In this document: positions 53,854-63,502 of the stretch, one piece after another
Layout: each line of letters starts with the position of its first letter
How positions within the stretch are numbered: position 1 is the stretch's first letter
Origin: Hemerocallis citrina
Lineage: Eukaryota > Streptophyta > Magnoliopsida > Asparagales > Asphodelaceae
NCBI GenBank assembly: GCA_017893485.1
Contig: CM030360.1
Span: 12,574,597-12,638,596 of the forward strand
Direction: 5' to 3'
DNA: 64,000 nt
Made by a program: the position numbers and the translations under genes
Notes under the pieces: model-generated
Database searches by the model: none
The model's input: only the letters and a program-made list of their open reading frames with translations
Told to the model about the DNA's origin: nothing

Positions 53854-55460
53854 CGAATGAGACTAGAAGTAGGGGTGGAGCTTTTGGGCTGCCATAACCA
53901 AGGCGAGAGCCATCTTCTCCTGCTTCGGGTAATGGAGTTCAGCATCCCGGAGGACCTTACTCACATAATAGATGGGGCTCTGCGTTCTATCCTCTTCTCT
54001 TATAAAGACTGCGCTGAAGGTCTGCTTCGAAGCGGCGAGATATAGGTAGAGGACCTCCTCAGGCATTGGCTTGCTCAAGAGTGGGGAGTTAGCTAGGTTT
54101 GCCTTAAGCTGGTCGAAGGACTCTTATTGCCATTGCCCCCATTCGAAGCCTTTAGCCCCCCTAAGGGCCTTGAAGAAGGGGAGGCAGTTCTCCCCGGACT
54201 TGGAGAGGAATCGCCCAATTGCCGCGAGGTGCCCAGTGAGCCTCTATACATCTTTAGCACTGGAGGGGGAGCCATTTTGAGAATGTCCTGGATCTTCTCG
54301 GGGTTGGCCTCTATGCCCTTCTAGTTGACCATGAACCCCAAGAACTTGCGGGATGAGACTCCGAACGCAGACTTGTTCGGATTCAGCCTCATATTGTGCC
54401 TCCTGAGCACCCCGAAGGCTTCCTGGAGGTCGAGAACATGCTCCTGCCCTCGGGTGAACATGTAGTCTACATAGACTTCCATATTTCTGCCAATCTGATC
54501 TTGGAAGACCCTATTTACGAGGCGCTGTTAAGTATCTCCCGCGTTCTTCAAGCCAAACGGCATAACCCGGTAGCAATACAGTCCCTGGTCCATCACGAAT
54601 GAGGTCTTCGAGATGTCGGGAGGGAACATCCGAATCTGTCTGTACCCCGAGAAAGCATCCATGAAACTGAGGAGCTCATACCCGGAGGTCGCATCGATTA
54701 GGGCATCGATGCTGGGAAGGAGAAAAGGGTCCTTCGGGCATGCCTTATTGAGATCGGTGAAATCGATGCATATCCTCCAGCTCCCGTTGGCTTTCTTGAC
54801 CATCACCACATTAGATAGCCACTCGAGATAGTTCACCTCCTGGATGAATCGGGCGTTGAGGAGCTTTTCGACTTCTTCTTTGATCGCCTATCGATGCTCG
54901 GGAGCGAACTTTCGTCACTTCTGCTAAATGGGCTTGACACCCGAGGCAACGCTGAGGTGGTGCACTAGGAGCTCCTCAGAGTTCCCAAGCATATCAGCCG
55001 CGGTTCAGGAGAAGAGATCGTGGTTCTCCCTTATGCACTGGGAGATGTCTTCTTTGATGGAGGGGGAAAGAGCCTTGTTGACCCGGAACGTCTTGGTGGC
55101 GTCTTCATCGGAGAAGGCCACTTCCTCCATTTCGTCCACTAGCTCGGAGATGGTCTGGCTACTCTCCGATGTGAGTTTGAGGGCTTCTAGGGAGAGGACC
55201 GGGCCTCCCATTGAGATCATATAGCATTTGCGAGTCGCCTCCTGACTCCCTCTCACTTCTCCCACCCCTACGGGAGTGGGGTACTTCATCTTCATGTGAT
55301 AAGCAGAAGGGATAGCTTGGAGTGCGGCCAAACCTGGTCGACCCAGGATAACATTATAGGCGGCCTTGACGTCCACCACCATGAAGTCCATCGGCTCTGT
55401 GCGAGTTACTAGGGCTTTTCCAGTAGTTAAGTCTAGGGTTATAACTCTCTCGATCGTCAC
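53854..55460 (-). pseudogene. T3 reverse transcriptase and RNase H (YVDD changed to YVDY)
   Basis: Protease end region from 55460: TIERVITLDLTTGKALVTRT, YNVILGRPGLAALQAIPSAY. RT: MNYLEWLSNVVMVKKANGSW, ICIDFTDLNKACPKDPFLLP, DAFSGYRQIRMFPPDISKTS. The catalytic box reads EVYVDYMF (codons at 54462-54467 encode D then Y), so one of two catalytic Asp residues is lost. RNase H: LYLYLAASKQTFSAVFIREE, PIYYVSKVLRDAELHYPKQE. Several stops and shifts (54150-54330, 54870-54930). Confidence 0.88.
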
Positions 55461-55499
55461 CGGGACCCCAGTGAACCCATGAAGAGTGTAGCTTGCAGC

Positions 55500-56110
55500 T
55501 TGAGTCGATCTCTCAATAGCTAGAGGCCTTTGAAGGCCTCTAGGAAAAGGATATTAATCGAGCTGCCATTATCCTCCAAGACCCGGTGAACGTCGAAGTT
55601 GGCCATTCGGAGATTAATAATGAGGGCATCGCAATGCGGGGTGTGGACGCCCTCCAGGTCTCTTTCGGAGAACGTGACTAGGACCCCAAGGCTCTTCGGA
55701 GGAGGATGACTCTGGACAGCATTCACTTTCCGAACGAAGGCTTTTCGGGAGGAGTTAGAATCTCCCGCCATTGGGCCTCCGTGTATCAAGTGTAGGATGG
55801 CCACCACTTCGTCCTCCTGAGTGTCCATTTGTTGCTCCGTTCGTCTGTTAGCCCTCCTGGGGGTGGAGGCTGATCAGTCCTATCCCTCCTCACGAAGCGA
55901 GCGAGTTTCTCTCTCTGGATGAGGGCTTCAATCTCATCCTTTAGGGCCCGACATTCGTCTGTGTCGTGCCCATGGTCCCGGTAGAAGCGGCACCATTTAT
56001 TCCGGTTTCTCCTTTTTTCAGGAGTATTCTTCTTAGGGGGAGGAGGTAGGAGACCCTCGTTCCCAATCTCCACCAGGATGGCGGATACACTCACGTTGAG
56101 CAGAGTGAAT
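55500..56110 (-). pseudogene. T3 zinc knuckle and protease
   Basis: NKWCRFYRDHGHDTDECRAL (near 56000) is the knuckle with the first His changed to Tyr. The protease active site is seen as VHRVLEDNGSSINILFLEAF (near 55575), keeping the DNGSS form usual in Tat elements, with ILV changed to VLE before it. Frameshift near 55800. Confidence 0.8.
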
Positions 56111-57685
56111 TTCTCGAAACAAGGGAGAGGGCGATGCTGACCCCCATTGTCTTTTTGGAGCTTCTTAGCTCCTTCTTGTTCAGCAGCCTTACGTTTGTTC
56201 CCGGAGGACGACCCCTCCAGAGTGGGGCAATTGAGAGCCTTTTCAGCTCGGATATATTTCTCACTCCTGAGAAGGAGTTCGGAGTCTCCCGAGGAGGCTT
56301 TTTGGCCAAGGATGCCCTGAGATCAGGGTTGATGACATTGGATTGGAATGCGGCTAAAGCCACTTACTGATACAAGGAAGAAATAGACTGGGCCTTCGCG
56401 ATGAATCGCTTGACATAATCTCTCAGCCGTTCGCCCTTCCTTTGGCTGAAGAAGAGTAGAGAGGTGCTAGTCTTCTCGGAGCGGCGGCTGCTCACGGAAT
56501 GGGTGAGGAAGAGGCCTTCGAATTGATCGAAGGAGAAAATAGAGGCTGGAGCGAGCCTTGAATACTACTCCCGAGCGGGACCTTTGAGGGTGGCCGGGAA
56601 GGTCTTGCAGAGGAGGGCATCGGAAGCATGATGGATCATCATGAGAGTATTGAAACTCTCAATGTGATCTGCGGGGTCCGACTCCCCGGTGTAAGACTTG
56701 AAGTGTGGAGGCTTGAAGTTTTCTGGGACAAGGGCCTCCATGATAGTGCGGGAAAATGGGGGCTTGCTTGGGCGGAGGTTCACAGCCCGTTGTTCTTCAT
56801 CTCGGTCAAGCTGGTCGAGGCACCTCTCCATCTCCTGGAGACGGCGGTAGACGGAGTCCTCCTTCGGTCCTGCTTCGCTGAACCTCGAGACTCGTCTTCG
56901 TGTCGAAGAGGGCTGGGGCTATGGCGGTAGCTCTGAGTTGGCCGAGGACTGGGAGAGGGATGGTGATGGCTCGGAGCCGACTGAGGACTTAGGGAGCGGC
57001 GGTGATGGCTCGGAGTCGGTCGAGGACTGGGGGAGCGGCGATGGTGACGAGGAGCTGGCTGAGGGCTAGGAGCCCGATGGCCGTTGTTGGAGGCAGCGTT
57101 GAGTGCCCGAAGGACAGCCTCCTGGAATTGTTGAAATTCCGCCCTCGTGACGGGGGCCTCTTGCTCCCGATGGGCCCGAGCTGCAGGATGGGCAGCCGGG
57201 GAGCGACTCCACCTTGGGCGATGCTGGGGTGACTCTCTCCACCTCCGAGGAGAGCTGAACCCCCTGCCGTTGTTCGGCGGGGTGACCAATCCCTCAGGTG
57301 CTCCCCAACGAAGGTTCGCCTCGCGGGTCCGCCTCTCGTCTAGACGGATCAGAAGGTCGAGCCCTGGCTCGTTCTGCCGGTTGTTGAGCACATCCCGTGG
57401 ATCCTTCGATGTAGGAGGGCTATGGGATGCCATAGAATCTGTGGAGGCATTGTGGATGGAAACATGAACTTGGTGCATAGGTTGCTTCCGGCGGCTCCGC
57501 CGAGAGGGCTCCCCAACAGTCACTAGGGGCCCTAAAGGCTGCAGAATAGATCGAGGGATCTGCTATTCGAGCTTTAGGGCCGGCTGGACGGGTGGAGGAA
57601 GATCCTTCTCCGGAGGAGGAGGAGGAGGAGGATGAGAAGAGGTTGTTCTGCAGTTGGAGGTTGTGAACTTCGTCTTGGGAGGCAT
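56110..57685 (-). pseudogene. T3 gag (internal TAG at codon 41)
   Basis: ATG at 57685 gives MPPKTKFTTSNCRTTSSH and a Pro run. TAG at 57563-57565 is codon 41; the same frame then continues open through MASHSPPTSKDPRDVLNNRQ (57420s), an Arg/Pro/Ser-rich stretch with a RRSPSPRPTPSHH repeat, to about 56780. After a frameshift: PENFKPPHFKSYTGESDPAD, HIESFNTLMMIHHASDALLC, LKGPARE. A further piece near 56300 reads FQSNVINPDLRASLAKKPPR. Structure as in T2. Confidence 0.82.
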
Positions 57686-57743
57686 GGTTAGGAGTAGCTT
57701 TGGTTGAAGGAGGAAGGTCAGATTGCTATTCGAGATTCCCATG

Positions 57744-57753
57744 GACGGCGCCA
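57744..57753 (-). other. T3 primer-binding site
   Basis: The minus strand reads TGGCGCCGTC, identical to T2 and three bases inside the LTR edge. Confidence 0.75.
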
Positions 57754-57756
57754 ATC

Positions 57757-58334
57757 TATTGCCGATGAATCTGGTGTGGGGGCAATAGATAGAATTTGTG
57801 GATTTGCAGGGACTCGAACGAGCCAAATCTGACATTTTCTACTGCTAGTATGTTGACACCTTGGTGCTCCGGTGGACTTGCACAAACATTTGAAACACCG
57901 GAATTGATCCCGGCAACGAACCTCCGACGCTCTTGTCAATACTCAGAAAAGAAAGGGAAAGAGCTTAGGTAGACAAAGAGTGATCACCTTGTAACGGTAG
58001 GAGGTAAGGGGGTATTTATAGTCGCCGTGGGGATCTGCTTTAGGATAAGAATGAATCCCTACTTCTCGGTGTGACTGGATAGAAGTGGTTAAAACCACCT
58101 CCAGTAGATAAGGACGAACCAGGATTTTCTCATATCCCGTTCAACTGGTCCTTAATGGGTTGTGACCCATTCTCAGTTTGAACATATCCGTTCACGGGTA
58201 AGCGGGTCCAAGAGAAGAGACCCGGTTCCCAATTCGGACCCGTCTGTAGGTGAAATTACCATCTTGCCCCTGTAACTTTACGATTCGTGCCCAATTTGAA
58301 CGATTCCGATTTGACCCTATTTTTTGCCATATCA
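57757..58334 (-). mobile_element. T3 5' LTR
   Basis: The plus strand runs from tattgccgatg (TG end mutated to TA) to TTGCCATATCA; 578 bases. It shares gaaacaccgg, cctccgacgctc, gggggtatttatag and gattccgatttgaccctatt with the T2 LTRs. The sequence 58335-58446 to its right has no recognised feature. Confidence 0.88.
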
Positions 58335-58446
58335 GATAAAATGTCCAAAATACCATGATCGTGAGGGACTAGGGCTTGAATATATCAACTCCCAGTGCTT
58401 GGATATAAATAAAGCTGTTTGATATTGCATCTTTTTTGCTTCCTTA

Positions 58447-59117
58447 GAGCATCTGTAGTCGATCATCTCAAATTTTGGGTATTTGGCATATAGGAATATA
58501 AATTTTGGGTTTAAGCTGTAGTCATTTAAACCAAAAATTTAGGTTTTCATTTAAAAAAATTGACGGACAATAAATGATGTGTCATCCCACAAAAAGAAAA
58601 TTGTCATTTTAATAATATGTCGGATGAGAAATCATATTCCGTATGGGAATTTTTTTTAAAAAGATTAACCACGTACGGGAAATCAGTTCCCGTCAAAGAA
58701 TTTTTTTCCAAATTAACTCATAATTTAATCCTAATTAAATCTTAAATCTTAATTAAATTTTAATTAAAACCTAATATATACCCATAATAATTTTTATAGG
58801 GCTACTTTTTTAAAAACTTTTTTCAAAGTTGGGTTTGGACAGTAGATCACCTCCCGTTCGAGATTATTTTTTTAAATTTAAAATTGACAGATGGGAAATG
58901 ATTCATCGTCCGATCATTTAAAGCGACGAAAGCTGATTATTCATCCGAATATAATTTTTGTTTTAAAAATGAAGGACGGCTATATTTTTTAAATTCAGAC
59001 ATCATCTTTCAAATATAGCCGACTACTGTCCACAAAATTTAAATATATAGCTAACAAATACAACACTTTTTGAAAAAAAAAAAAAATTTGACATTTTAGT
59101 CAAGACTACAGATGCTC
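58447..59117. mobile_element. MITE, PIF/Harbinger-like (671 bp)
   Basis: Terminal inverted repeats GAGCATCTGTAGTCG and ...GACTACAGATGCTC, flanked by TTA on both sides (58444-58446, 59118-59120). Three-base TWA duplication points to PIF/Harbinger. AT-rich interior with scattered gacgg/ccgtc modules, no ORF. Related to 62081-62647 by ends and by attttgggtatttggc next to the end. Confidence 0.85.
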
Positions 59118-59120
59118 TTA

Positions 59121-59395
59121 ACTACTCAATTTGTTTCTTTTCTCAAGTTTACCCTTATTGCTTGACACAACTTAAGAGTATGATATAATAATTAATTATC
59201 ATCGCAGCCATGTTGTTGATTATCCTTCGAGAGTAATTTGCTCTGTTTATACTGCAGTATGTGGTCGCATAACAGAAATTGCACTGCACGGGACATTACT
59301 TTCTTCTTGCATATGTATACTGAGGTTGTCATTATTATGAAATAGTTGGGGTTCTTAGTGAAAAGTTTCCTTTGTTTAATTTGTTTGTGATTCGG
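59121..59395. other. Unassigned flanking DNA
   Basis: AT-rich single-copy-looking sequence between the MITE and the 130-bp repeat. No ORF, RNA gene or transposon ends recognised. Confidence 0.5.
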
Positions 59396-59517
59396 AAGAG
59401 TGGGAGAACGCTGCCAAACAAATTCAGCTTAAGAAGAGGACAGCCAACAGAGAAGAGAATCACGATCGCGTGAATTGCACTGTGTCATTATTTTTATGGT
59501 CAGAATTACTGCAGGTC
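59396..59517 (+). repeat. 130-bp flanking repeat, copy 1
   Basis: gaacgctgcc, aaattcagcttaagaagagg, acagccaacagagaagagaa, cgcgtgaattgcactgtg, tttttatggtcag. Copies 2 (61947-62080) and 3 (62648-62681 plus 63394-63502) follow in tandem once the insertions are removed. Confidence 0.85.
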
Positions 59518-59533
59518 AATAATAGGAGTGAAA

Positions 59534-61946
59534 CCTCCCTTTAATTCCCCAGATCCACTCGAATCCGTCCCTTCTACTTCTACCCTCCTTCATTAAAATT
59601 GTAGATCTTGCCGTGATCTACCTCCTCATCCCTTTTTTTCCGTCATCGGTCGTTTTCTCCCCGTTGGCTCTTGGGTCCTCTCCGCGCATCTCGCCTCCGC
59701 GTCTAGCTACGTAGCGCATCCGCTCCGCCCCTCTCGCGAGTCTCGGCGTTTGTTTTGGTGGCAGCGTATCATTGCCCAACGGTATCTTTCCTTTCCTCGC
59801 TCGCTCCTAGGAGACGGTTCTCATTGCGTCGCCCTCCATCCCCCTTCCAACCGCTGTAAGTATCTGCAACCTTCTACTTTTTTTGGGTATTCTGGCGGTT
59901 GTCAGGTGCTTTTTCTCTGGTGCTCTACTTCTCTTGTTCTCCTCCCCTTCCAGTATTCTCCTCTCTTAACTCTCCAGATTCCACTTTTTCTCTTCGCTCT
60001 CTCCTGCGGCATTGCCTTCCCCATCTTGAAAGATTGGGGATTTGGCCTTTCTATTTCTATCTCTGTGATAGGCTGTGGGGGCTTAGTTTGGTTTATTGGC
60101 TTCGGCCTTGAAACCTTGGTGACTGTTGAGTTTCGCTGGCAAGGTAGAGGCTTTTGCTTTGCTGGTGCTCATATAGTTCTTGTTAGGAGTTATTGTTTCT
60201 CCTTTCAACTATTGATGATCAGTTCTCTGATCGACCCTATTCCATCGATCTGGTGTTGTTTCAATAGACCGGAGCTAGTTGGTATTTCGTGTTGTGGTTT
60301 TTTGTAGCCGGTTGCTACCATGATTCATCCTGGTCCGGTGGCCAGAGCGTCTAATCAGATATTGGAGACCAATTCCTCATCTCCTCTTTTGTCTAACACC
60401 GTTTTCCTTCAGTCCTCTCTTAATTTCGACCCTTCCCCTTCTGCTGGTAAGCCTGCTCCGCTTCGTGTTTGTCACAGGTGCCTCCAACCTGGACATTTGA
60501 AGCGTGAGTGTGGATATAAAATGAAATGTTTTTTCTGTGATAAATTCGGTCATGCGCGCAGTCGTTGCTTCGCCCTTCAACATCTTCTTGGTCTCCCCAG
60601 AGGCCTCCCTTTACCATCCAAACTCCTCTCATTCCTTAACTTCCCTCTCTTGAAGAGTAAGCTGCATGCTGGCTTGGCTTCGAAACGCATTAGTGTTTCT
60701 GGTAAGGAATTGGTAGCCTCTGCTGTTGTTCCTTCGCCAGCTTCGAACACGTTGAGCTCGTTCCCTACTCCTTGTGATTCTATTACAAAACTTCTCCGTC
60801 CTAATATTACTAAACTCTTTAAAGATCGCAAGGTCTTTTCTAATCTGTTTCCCTTCCCTCGTTTGGGTCCTTTAATAGGCCATCCCCACCCTCCAGCGGT
60901 GGTTTCTGCGTTAAGTTTGAGTTTGAATTATAATACGGTTTTGTATAAATCCTATTCTTCATGCCACTTCGGGCATCGCAGTGCGGTGGGAGACTTTGGG
61001 TCTCGCAACTTTTCTATCCCAGCTCCATCGGTCAAAGCCACTGATCTTTTGGAGGTTCCTAATCTGCGTTATAAAATTCTCTGCTCGAGGACCATTTCTT
61101 CTCCCCAGCTGTCGATGCTCTCTTGCCTTTCTTCGGGCAGCTTCTACTCGCTCTACCATTATTTAGGGGAACTATCTTCGATCGATCTATTCCGCAGGGA
61201 GATTTCGCTCTTCCTGTTCTCTTCTCCCCTCAAGTCTTCTCCGAGCCTATTTCACTCTCCGCTCGTAGTTTCCTCCTTTCATTCTAACCCCATCTCCATT
61301 TCGACTTCGGTGGGTTCTAGTGTTCACATTACCCCTCCCGTCCCCTATATAGACGGAGTGGATTTGATTGCCCCAGTTTCGAGCTCATCCCCCGTAGTTG
61401 AGGCTGATCCTCCTCCCGTTAAGCGTAAACGCAATAAGCTGGTCGGTAATCTTAGGCCGATTCGAGTGAGTGCGCGTATCCTCGCCAGGCAAGCTAATGC
61501 TTTGTCAGCCCGTCAGATGGTGCTCAGTTGAGTTCTAGCGTTGTTAGCTTGGCGGTTTCCCTTTGTGCCGCTAGTGTTGCTCCACGGTGGCGGCCGCTTG
61601 TATTTGTTTGCTCCTTGGTAGGATGTCTTCTTTGCCTGCGTTTTGGTCGCCGCTCCTCTGTTTTCGTCTCCTCTGGTGGGTGAGACACGGCGGTCTTTCC
61701 TCTTTTTCGCGTGTTCCTTTCCGGGCCGATGGTCTAATCTCCCTGTTCAGCGGGTGCTTCTTCGATTGTATCATAGCTCCCTTATTGGCATTCTTTGCCT
61801 CCTAGTTAGGAATTCATTTTGTTTAACTCGCTCTTGTTGTTTTACATCTTGTAAAGCCATTGATTATTTATTTGTATCTGTACTGTTTTATTGATTAATA
61901 TATTTTTGATGGCTGGAGCCTTTTGGCTCTATCCGATACATCAAAA
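59534..61946 (+). mobile_element. Short LINE-like element with ORF1 only (2.4 kb)
   Basis: Flanked by perfect 16-bp duplications aataataggagtgaaa at 59518-59533 and 61947-61962. The 3' end is A-rich (catcaaaaa) after ttgattaatatatttttgat and ggctggagccttttggctct, a plant-LINE-like tail. A zinc-knuckle ORF1 is present, and no endonuclease or RT. It is therefore a non-autonomous LINE or an internally deleted copy. The leader 59534-60319 is pyrimidine-rich with a 185-codon ORF (59750-60307) that I consider uncertain; it is hydrophobic and ends just before ORF1. Confidence 0.82.
60320..61531 (+). CDS. ORF1 of the short LINE: 403-residue zinc-knuckle protein
   Basis: Intact frame from ATG 60320 to TGA. 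Residues 51-85 hold two CX2CX4HX4C knuckles (CHRCLQPGHLKREC and CFFCDKFGHARSRC), expected to bind RNA. The rest is Ser/Pro/Leu-rich without a known fold, and the end is strongly basic (VKRKRNKLVGNLRPIRVSAR). It lacks a DUF4283-like domain and no reverse transcriptase follows; mobilisation would need enzymes from another LINE. The open frame and the perfect duplications both suggest a recent insertion. An alternative upstream start within the leader is possible. Confidence 0.65.
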   Translation: MIHPGPVARASNQILETNSSSPLLSNTVFLQSSLNFDPSPSAGKPAPLRVCHRCLQPGHLKRECGYKMKCFFCDKFGHARSRCFALQHLLGLPRGLPLPSKLLSFLNFPLLKSKLHAGLASKRISVSGKELVASAVVPSPASNTLSSFPTPCDSITKLLRPNITKLFKDRKVFSNLFPFPRLGPLIGHPHPPAVVSALSLSLNYNTVLYKSYSSCHFGHRSAVGDFGSRNFSIPAPSVKATDLLEVPNLRYKILCSRTISSPQLSMLSCLSSGSFYSLYHYLGELSSIDLFRREISLFLFSSPLKSSPSLFHSPLVVSSFHSNPISISTSVGSSVHITPPVPYIDGVDLIAPVSSSSPVVEADPPPVKRKRNKLVGNLRPIRVSARILARQANALSARQMVLS

Positions 61947-62080
61947 AATAATAGGAGTGAAAGAATACTGCCGAAATAATTCAGCGTAAGGAGAGGACAG
62001 CTAACAGAGAAGAGAGCCAGGATCACGTGAATTGCACTGTCCTTATTTTTATGGTCGGTTTAATTATTGTAGGTTAATAA
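61947..62080 (+). repeat. 130-bp flanking repeat, copy 2
   Basis: Begins aataataggagtgaaagaat (also the right LINE duplication) and contains ctgccgaaataattcagcgt, gagaggacagctaacagaga, tcacgtgaattgcactgtcc, ttatttttatggtc. Ends at the TAA duplicated by the next MITE. Confidence 0.85.
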
Positions 62081-62647
62081 GAGCATCTGCAGTCGTTGTT
62101 TTCCAATTTTTTTTGGGTATTTGGCAAATGAAAATAGAAAATTAGACGGCGCGTTGTAGTGATCGAAAGTTAAATTTTGACCAGACGGAGGATAATCTTT
62201 CGTCTTAAAAATTTTTTAGAAATATTTTTTTTTGGCACTAAAGGACCCAAAAAAAAAAAAACCTCCAAAAGTGAGGGACGGTGGTGGATTATATACCGTC
62301 CCAACACTTTTGTCTTTAGCCAAATTTGTTAGGACGGTGTATAATCAACCGTCCGACAAATTTTTTTTTTCTTTTTTTAATCGGTTGGGACGGGACATTA
62401 TCTATCGTCCGATATAAAAAAAATTAAAGCGACGGAAGATGATCTTTCGTTCGATCAAAAAATTTTAAACGACGGTGGATAATCTATCATCCGGCTATAT
62501 TTTGGCAATTGCTATTTCGATTGCCAAATATAGCCGGGTACTATAGCGATTGAACCCAATTTTTGGGTATTTGGCCAATGACTACAAGGGTTTTTTTTTT
62601 TCAAATTTTGGAAAATTTGGGAATATGGCAAACGACTACAGATGCTC
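62081..62647. mobile_element. MITE, PIF/Harbinger-like (567 bp)
   Basis: Terminal inverted repeats GAGCATCTGCAGTCG and CGACTACAGATGCTC, flanked by TAA on both sides (62078-62080, 62648-62650). Internal inverted modules such as gacggtggtggattatata and accgtcc recur in both orientations. No ORF. Same family as 58447-59117. Confidence 0.87.
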
Positions 62648-62681
62648 TAATAGGAGTGTAAGGACACTGCCAAAAAAAATT
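62648..62681 (+). repeat. 130-bp flanking repeat, copy 3, left part
   Basis: taataggagtgtaaggacac, tgccaaaaaaaatt. Continues at 63394 after the foldback element. Confidence 0.75.
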
Positions 62682-63393
62682 GAAAGATTTGCTGTACTGA
62701 CCAACTTTTCGAAAATATTTTGGGTATGACTCACTTTCAAAAATAATTAGCGATCTGATTCTATTTTAGACACGTCAGAATAAACTGTTATTGGAAATAA
62801 CGACATAGGTTATTTACGTGCCATTATTTTCAGTAACATCTATTTTACAATTTTTTTAGCAAGCCGTTATCTGGAATAACGGCATCAGTATATTTCTCTT
62901 ACAGGTGTGAATCTTCTAACTTAAAAAAATTCTAAGTATGAAAAACTTATAAATAATACCGTTATCTCCAATAACGGTATTCTAATGACTGATGTCGTTA
63001 TTGGAGATAACGGCATCAGTTATATATCAATAAACTGTTGCCGTTGTTTGGAAACAGTTCATTTATATATAACTGCATTAGTCATTCGAATGCCTTCATT
63101 GGGGTAACGAAATTTTTTTAATGTTTTTTTCACACTTAGAATTTTTTTAAAGTCTGAACATTCACACTTGTAAGAGAAATATACTGATGCTGTTATTCCA
63201 AATACCGGCATGCTAAAAAAAATTTAAAATAGATATCGTTATTGAAAATAACGGCAGGTGTATAACATATACTATTATTTCTAATAACGGTTTACGCTGA
63301 CGTATTTAAAACTATGTCAAATTGCTAATTGTTTTCGGAAGTGGGTCAGACCCCAAATATTTTCAAAGAGTGGGTCAATACAGCAAAAAATTC
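62682..63393. mobile_element. Foldback transposon, Mutator-like (712 bp, inverted repeats of about 300 bp)
   Basis: The left arm (gaaagatttgctgtactgac...) pairs with the right arm (...gtcaatacagcaaaaaattc) over almost the whole element. Flanks are aaaaaaaatt on both sides (62672-62681, 63394-63403), a 9-10 bp duplication as for Mutator-like elements, although the A-rich target makes its exact length uncertain. Inside are many small palindromes of the cgttat-tgga-ataacg type. No ORF. A non-autonomous element. Confidence 0.82.
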
Positions 63394-63502
63394 AAAAAAA
63401 ATTCAGCGACAGTTAACATACAAGAGAATCATGATCACGTGAATTGTACTGTGTCCTTACTTTTATGGTCAATTGAATTATTGTAGGTCAATAATAGGAG
63501 TG
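63394..63502 (+). repeat. 130-bp flanking repeat, copy 3, right part
   Basis: aaaaaaaattcagcgacagt, taacatacaagagaatcatg, atcacgtgaattgtactgtg, tccttacttttatggtcaat, tattgtaggtcaataatagg. Same end as the copy at 19360-19414. Confidence 0.8.

Larger units (their letters stand above)
51112..58334 (-). mobile_element. Element T3: second Tat retrotransposon, 3' part missing
   Basis: It has a 5' LTR (57757-58334), PBS, gag, protease, RT, RNase H, second RNase H, integrase, a 117-bp repeat field and a short aORF 3' tail (51112-51220, with caaactttaataaaatagt). It is cut at the element A border (51111). The aORF body and 3' LTR are absent here; pieces at 4771-16654 or 19885-20130 could be its lost end, but the repeats differ, so this is unproven. 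The nucleotide sequence is well diverged from T2. Confidence 0.88.

Noticed and set aside
51112..58334. T3 joined to the left-hand Tat fragments (4771-16654) as one element split by element A
   Set aside because: Order would fit, but the repeats after the aORF (15415-15670) are of a different family from the T3 repeats (51225-51715), and other elements lie between.
59750..60307. 185-codon hydrophobic ORF as a membrane protein
   Set aside because: It lies in the pyrimidine-rich leader of the short LINE, has Phe/Leu/Cys-rich composition expected from T-rich DNA, and no recognisable family. Mentioned only in the element entry.
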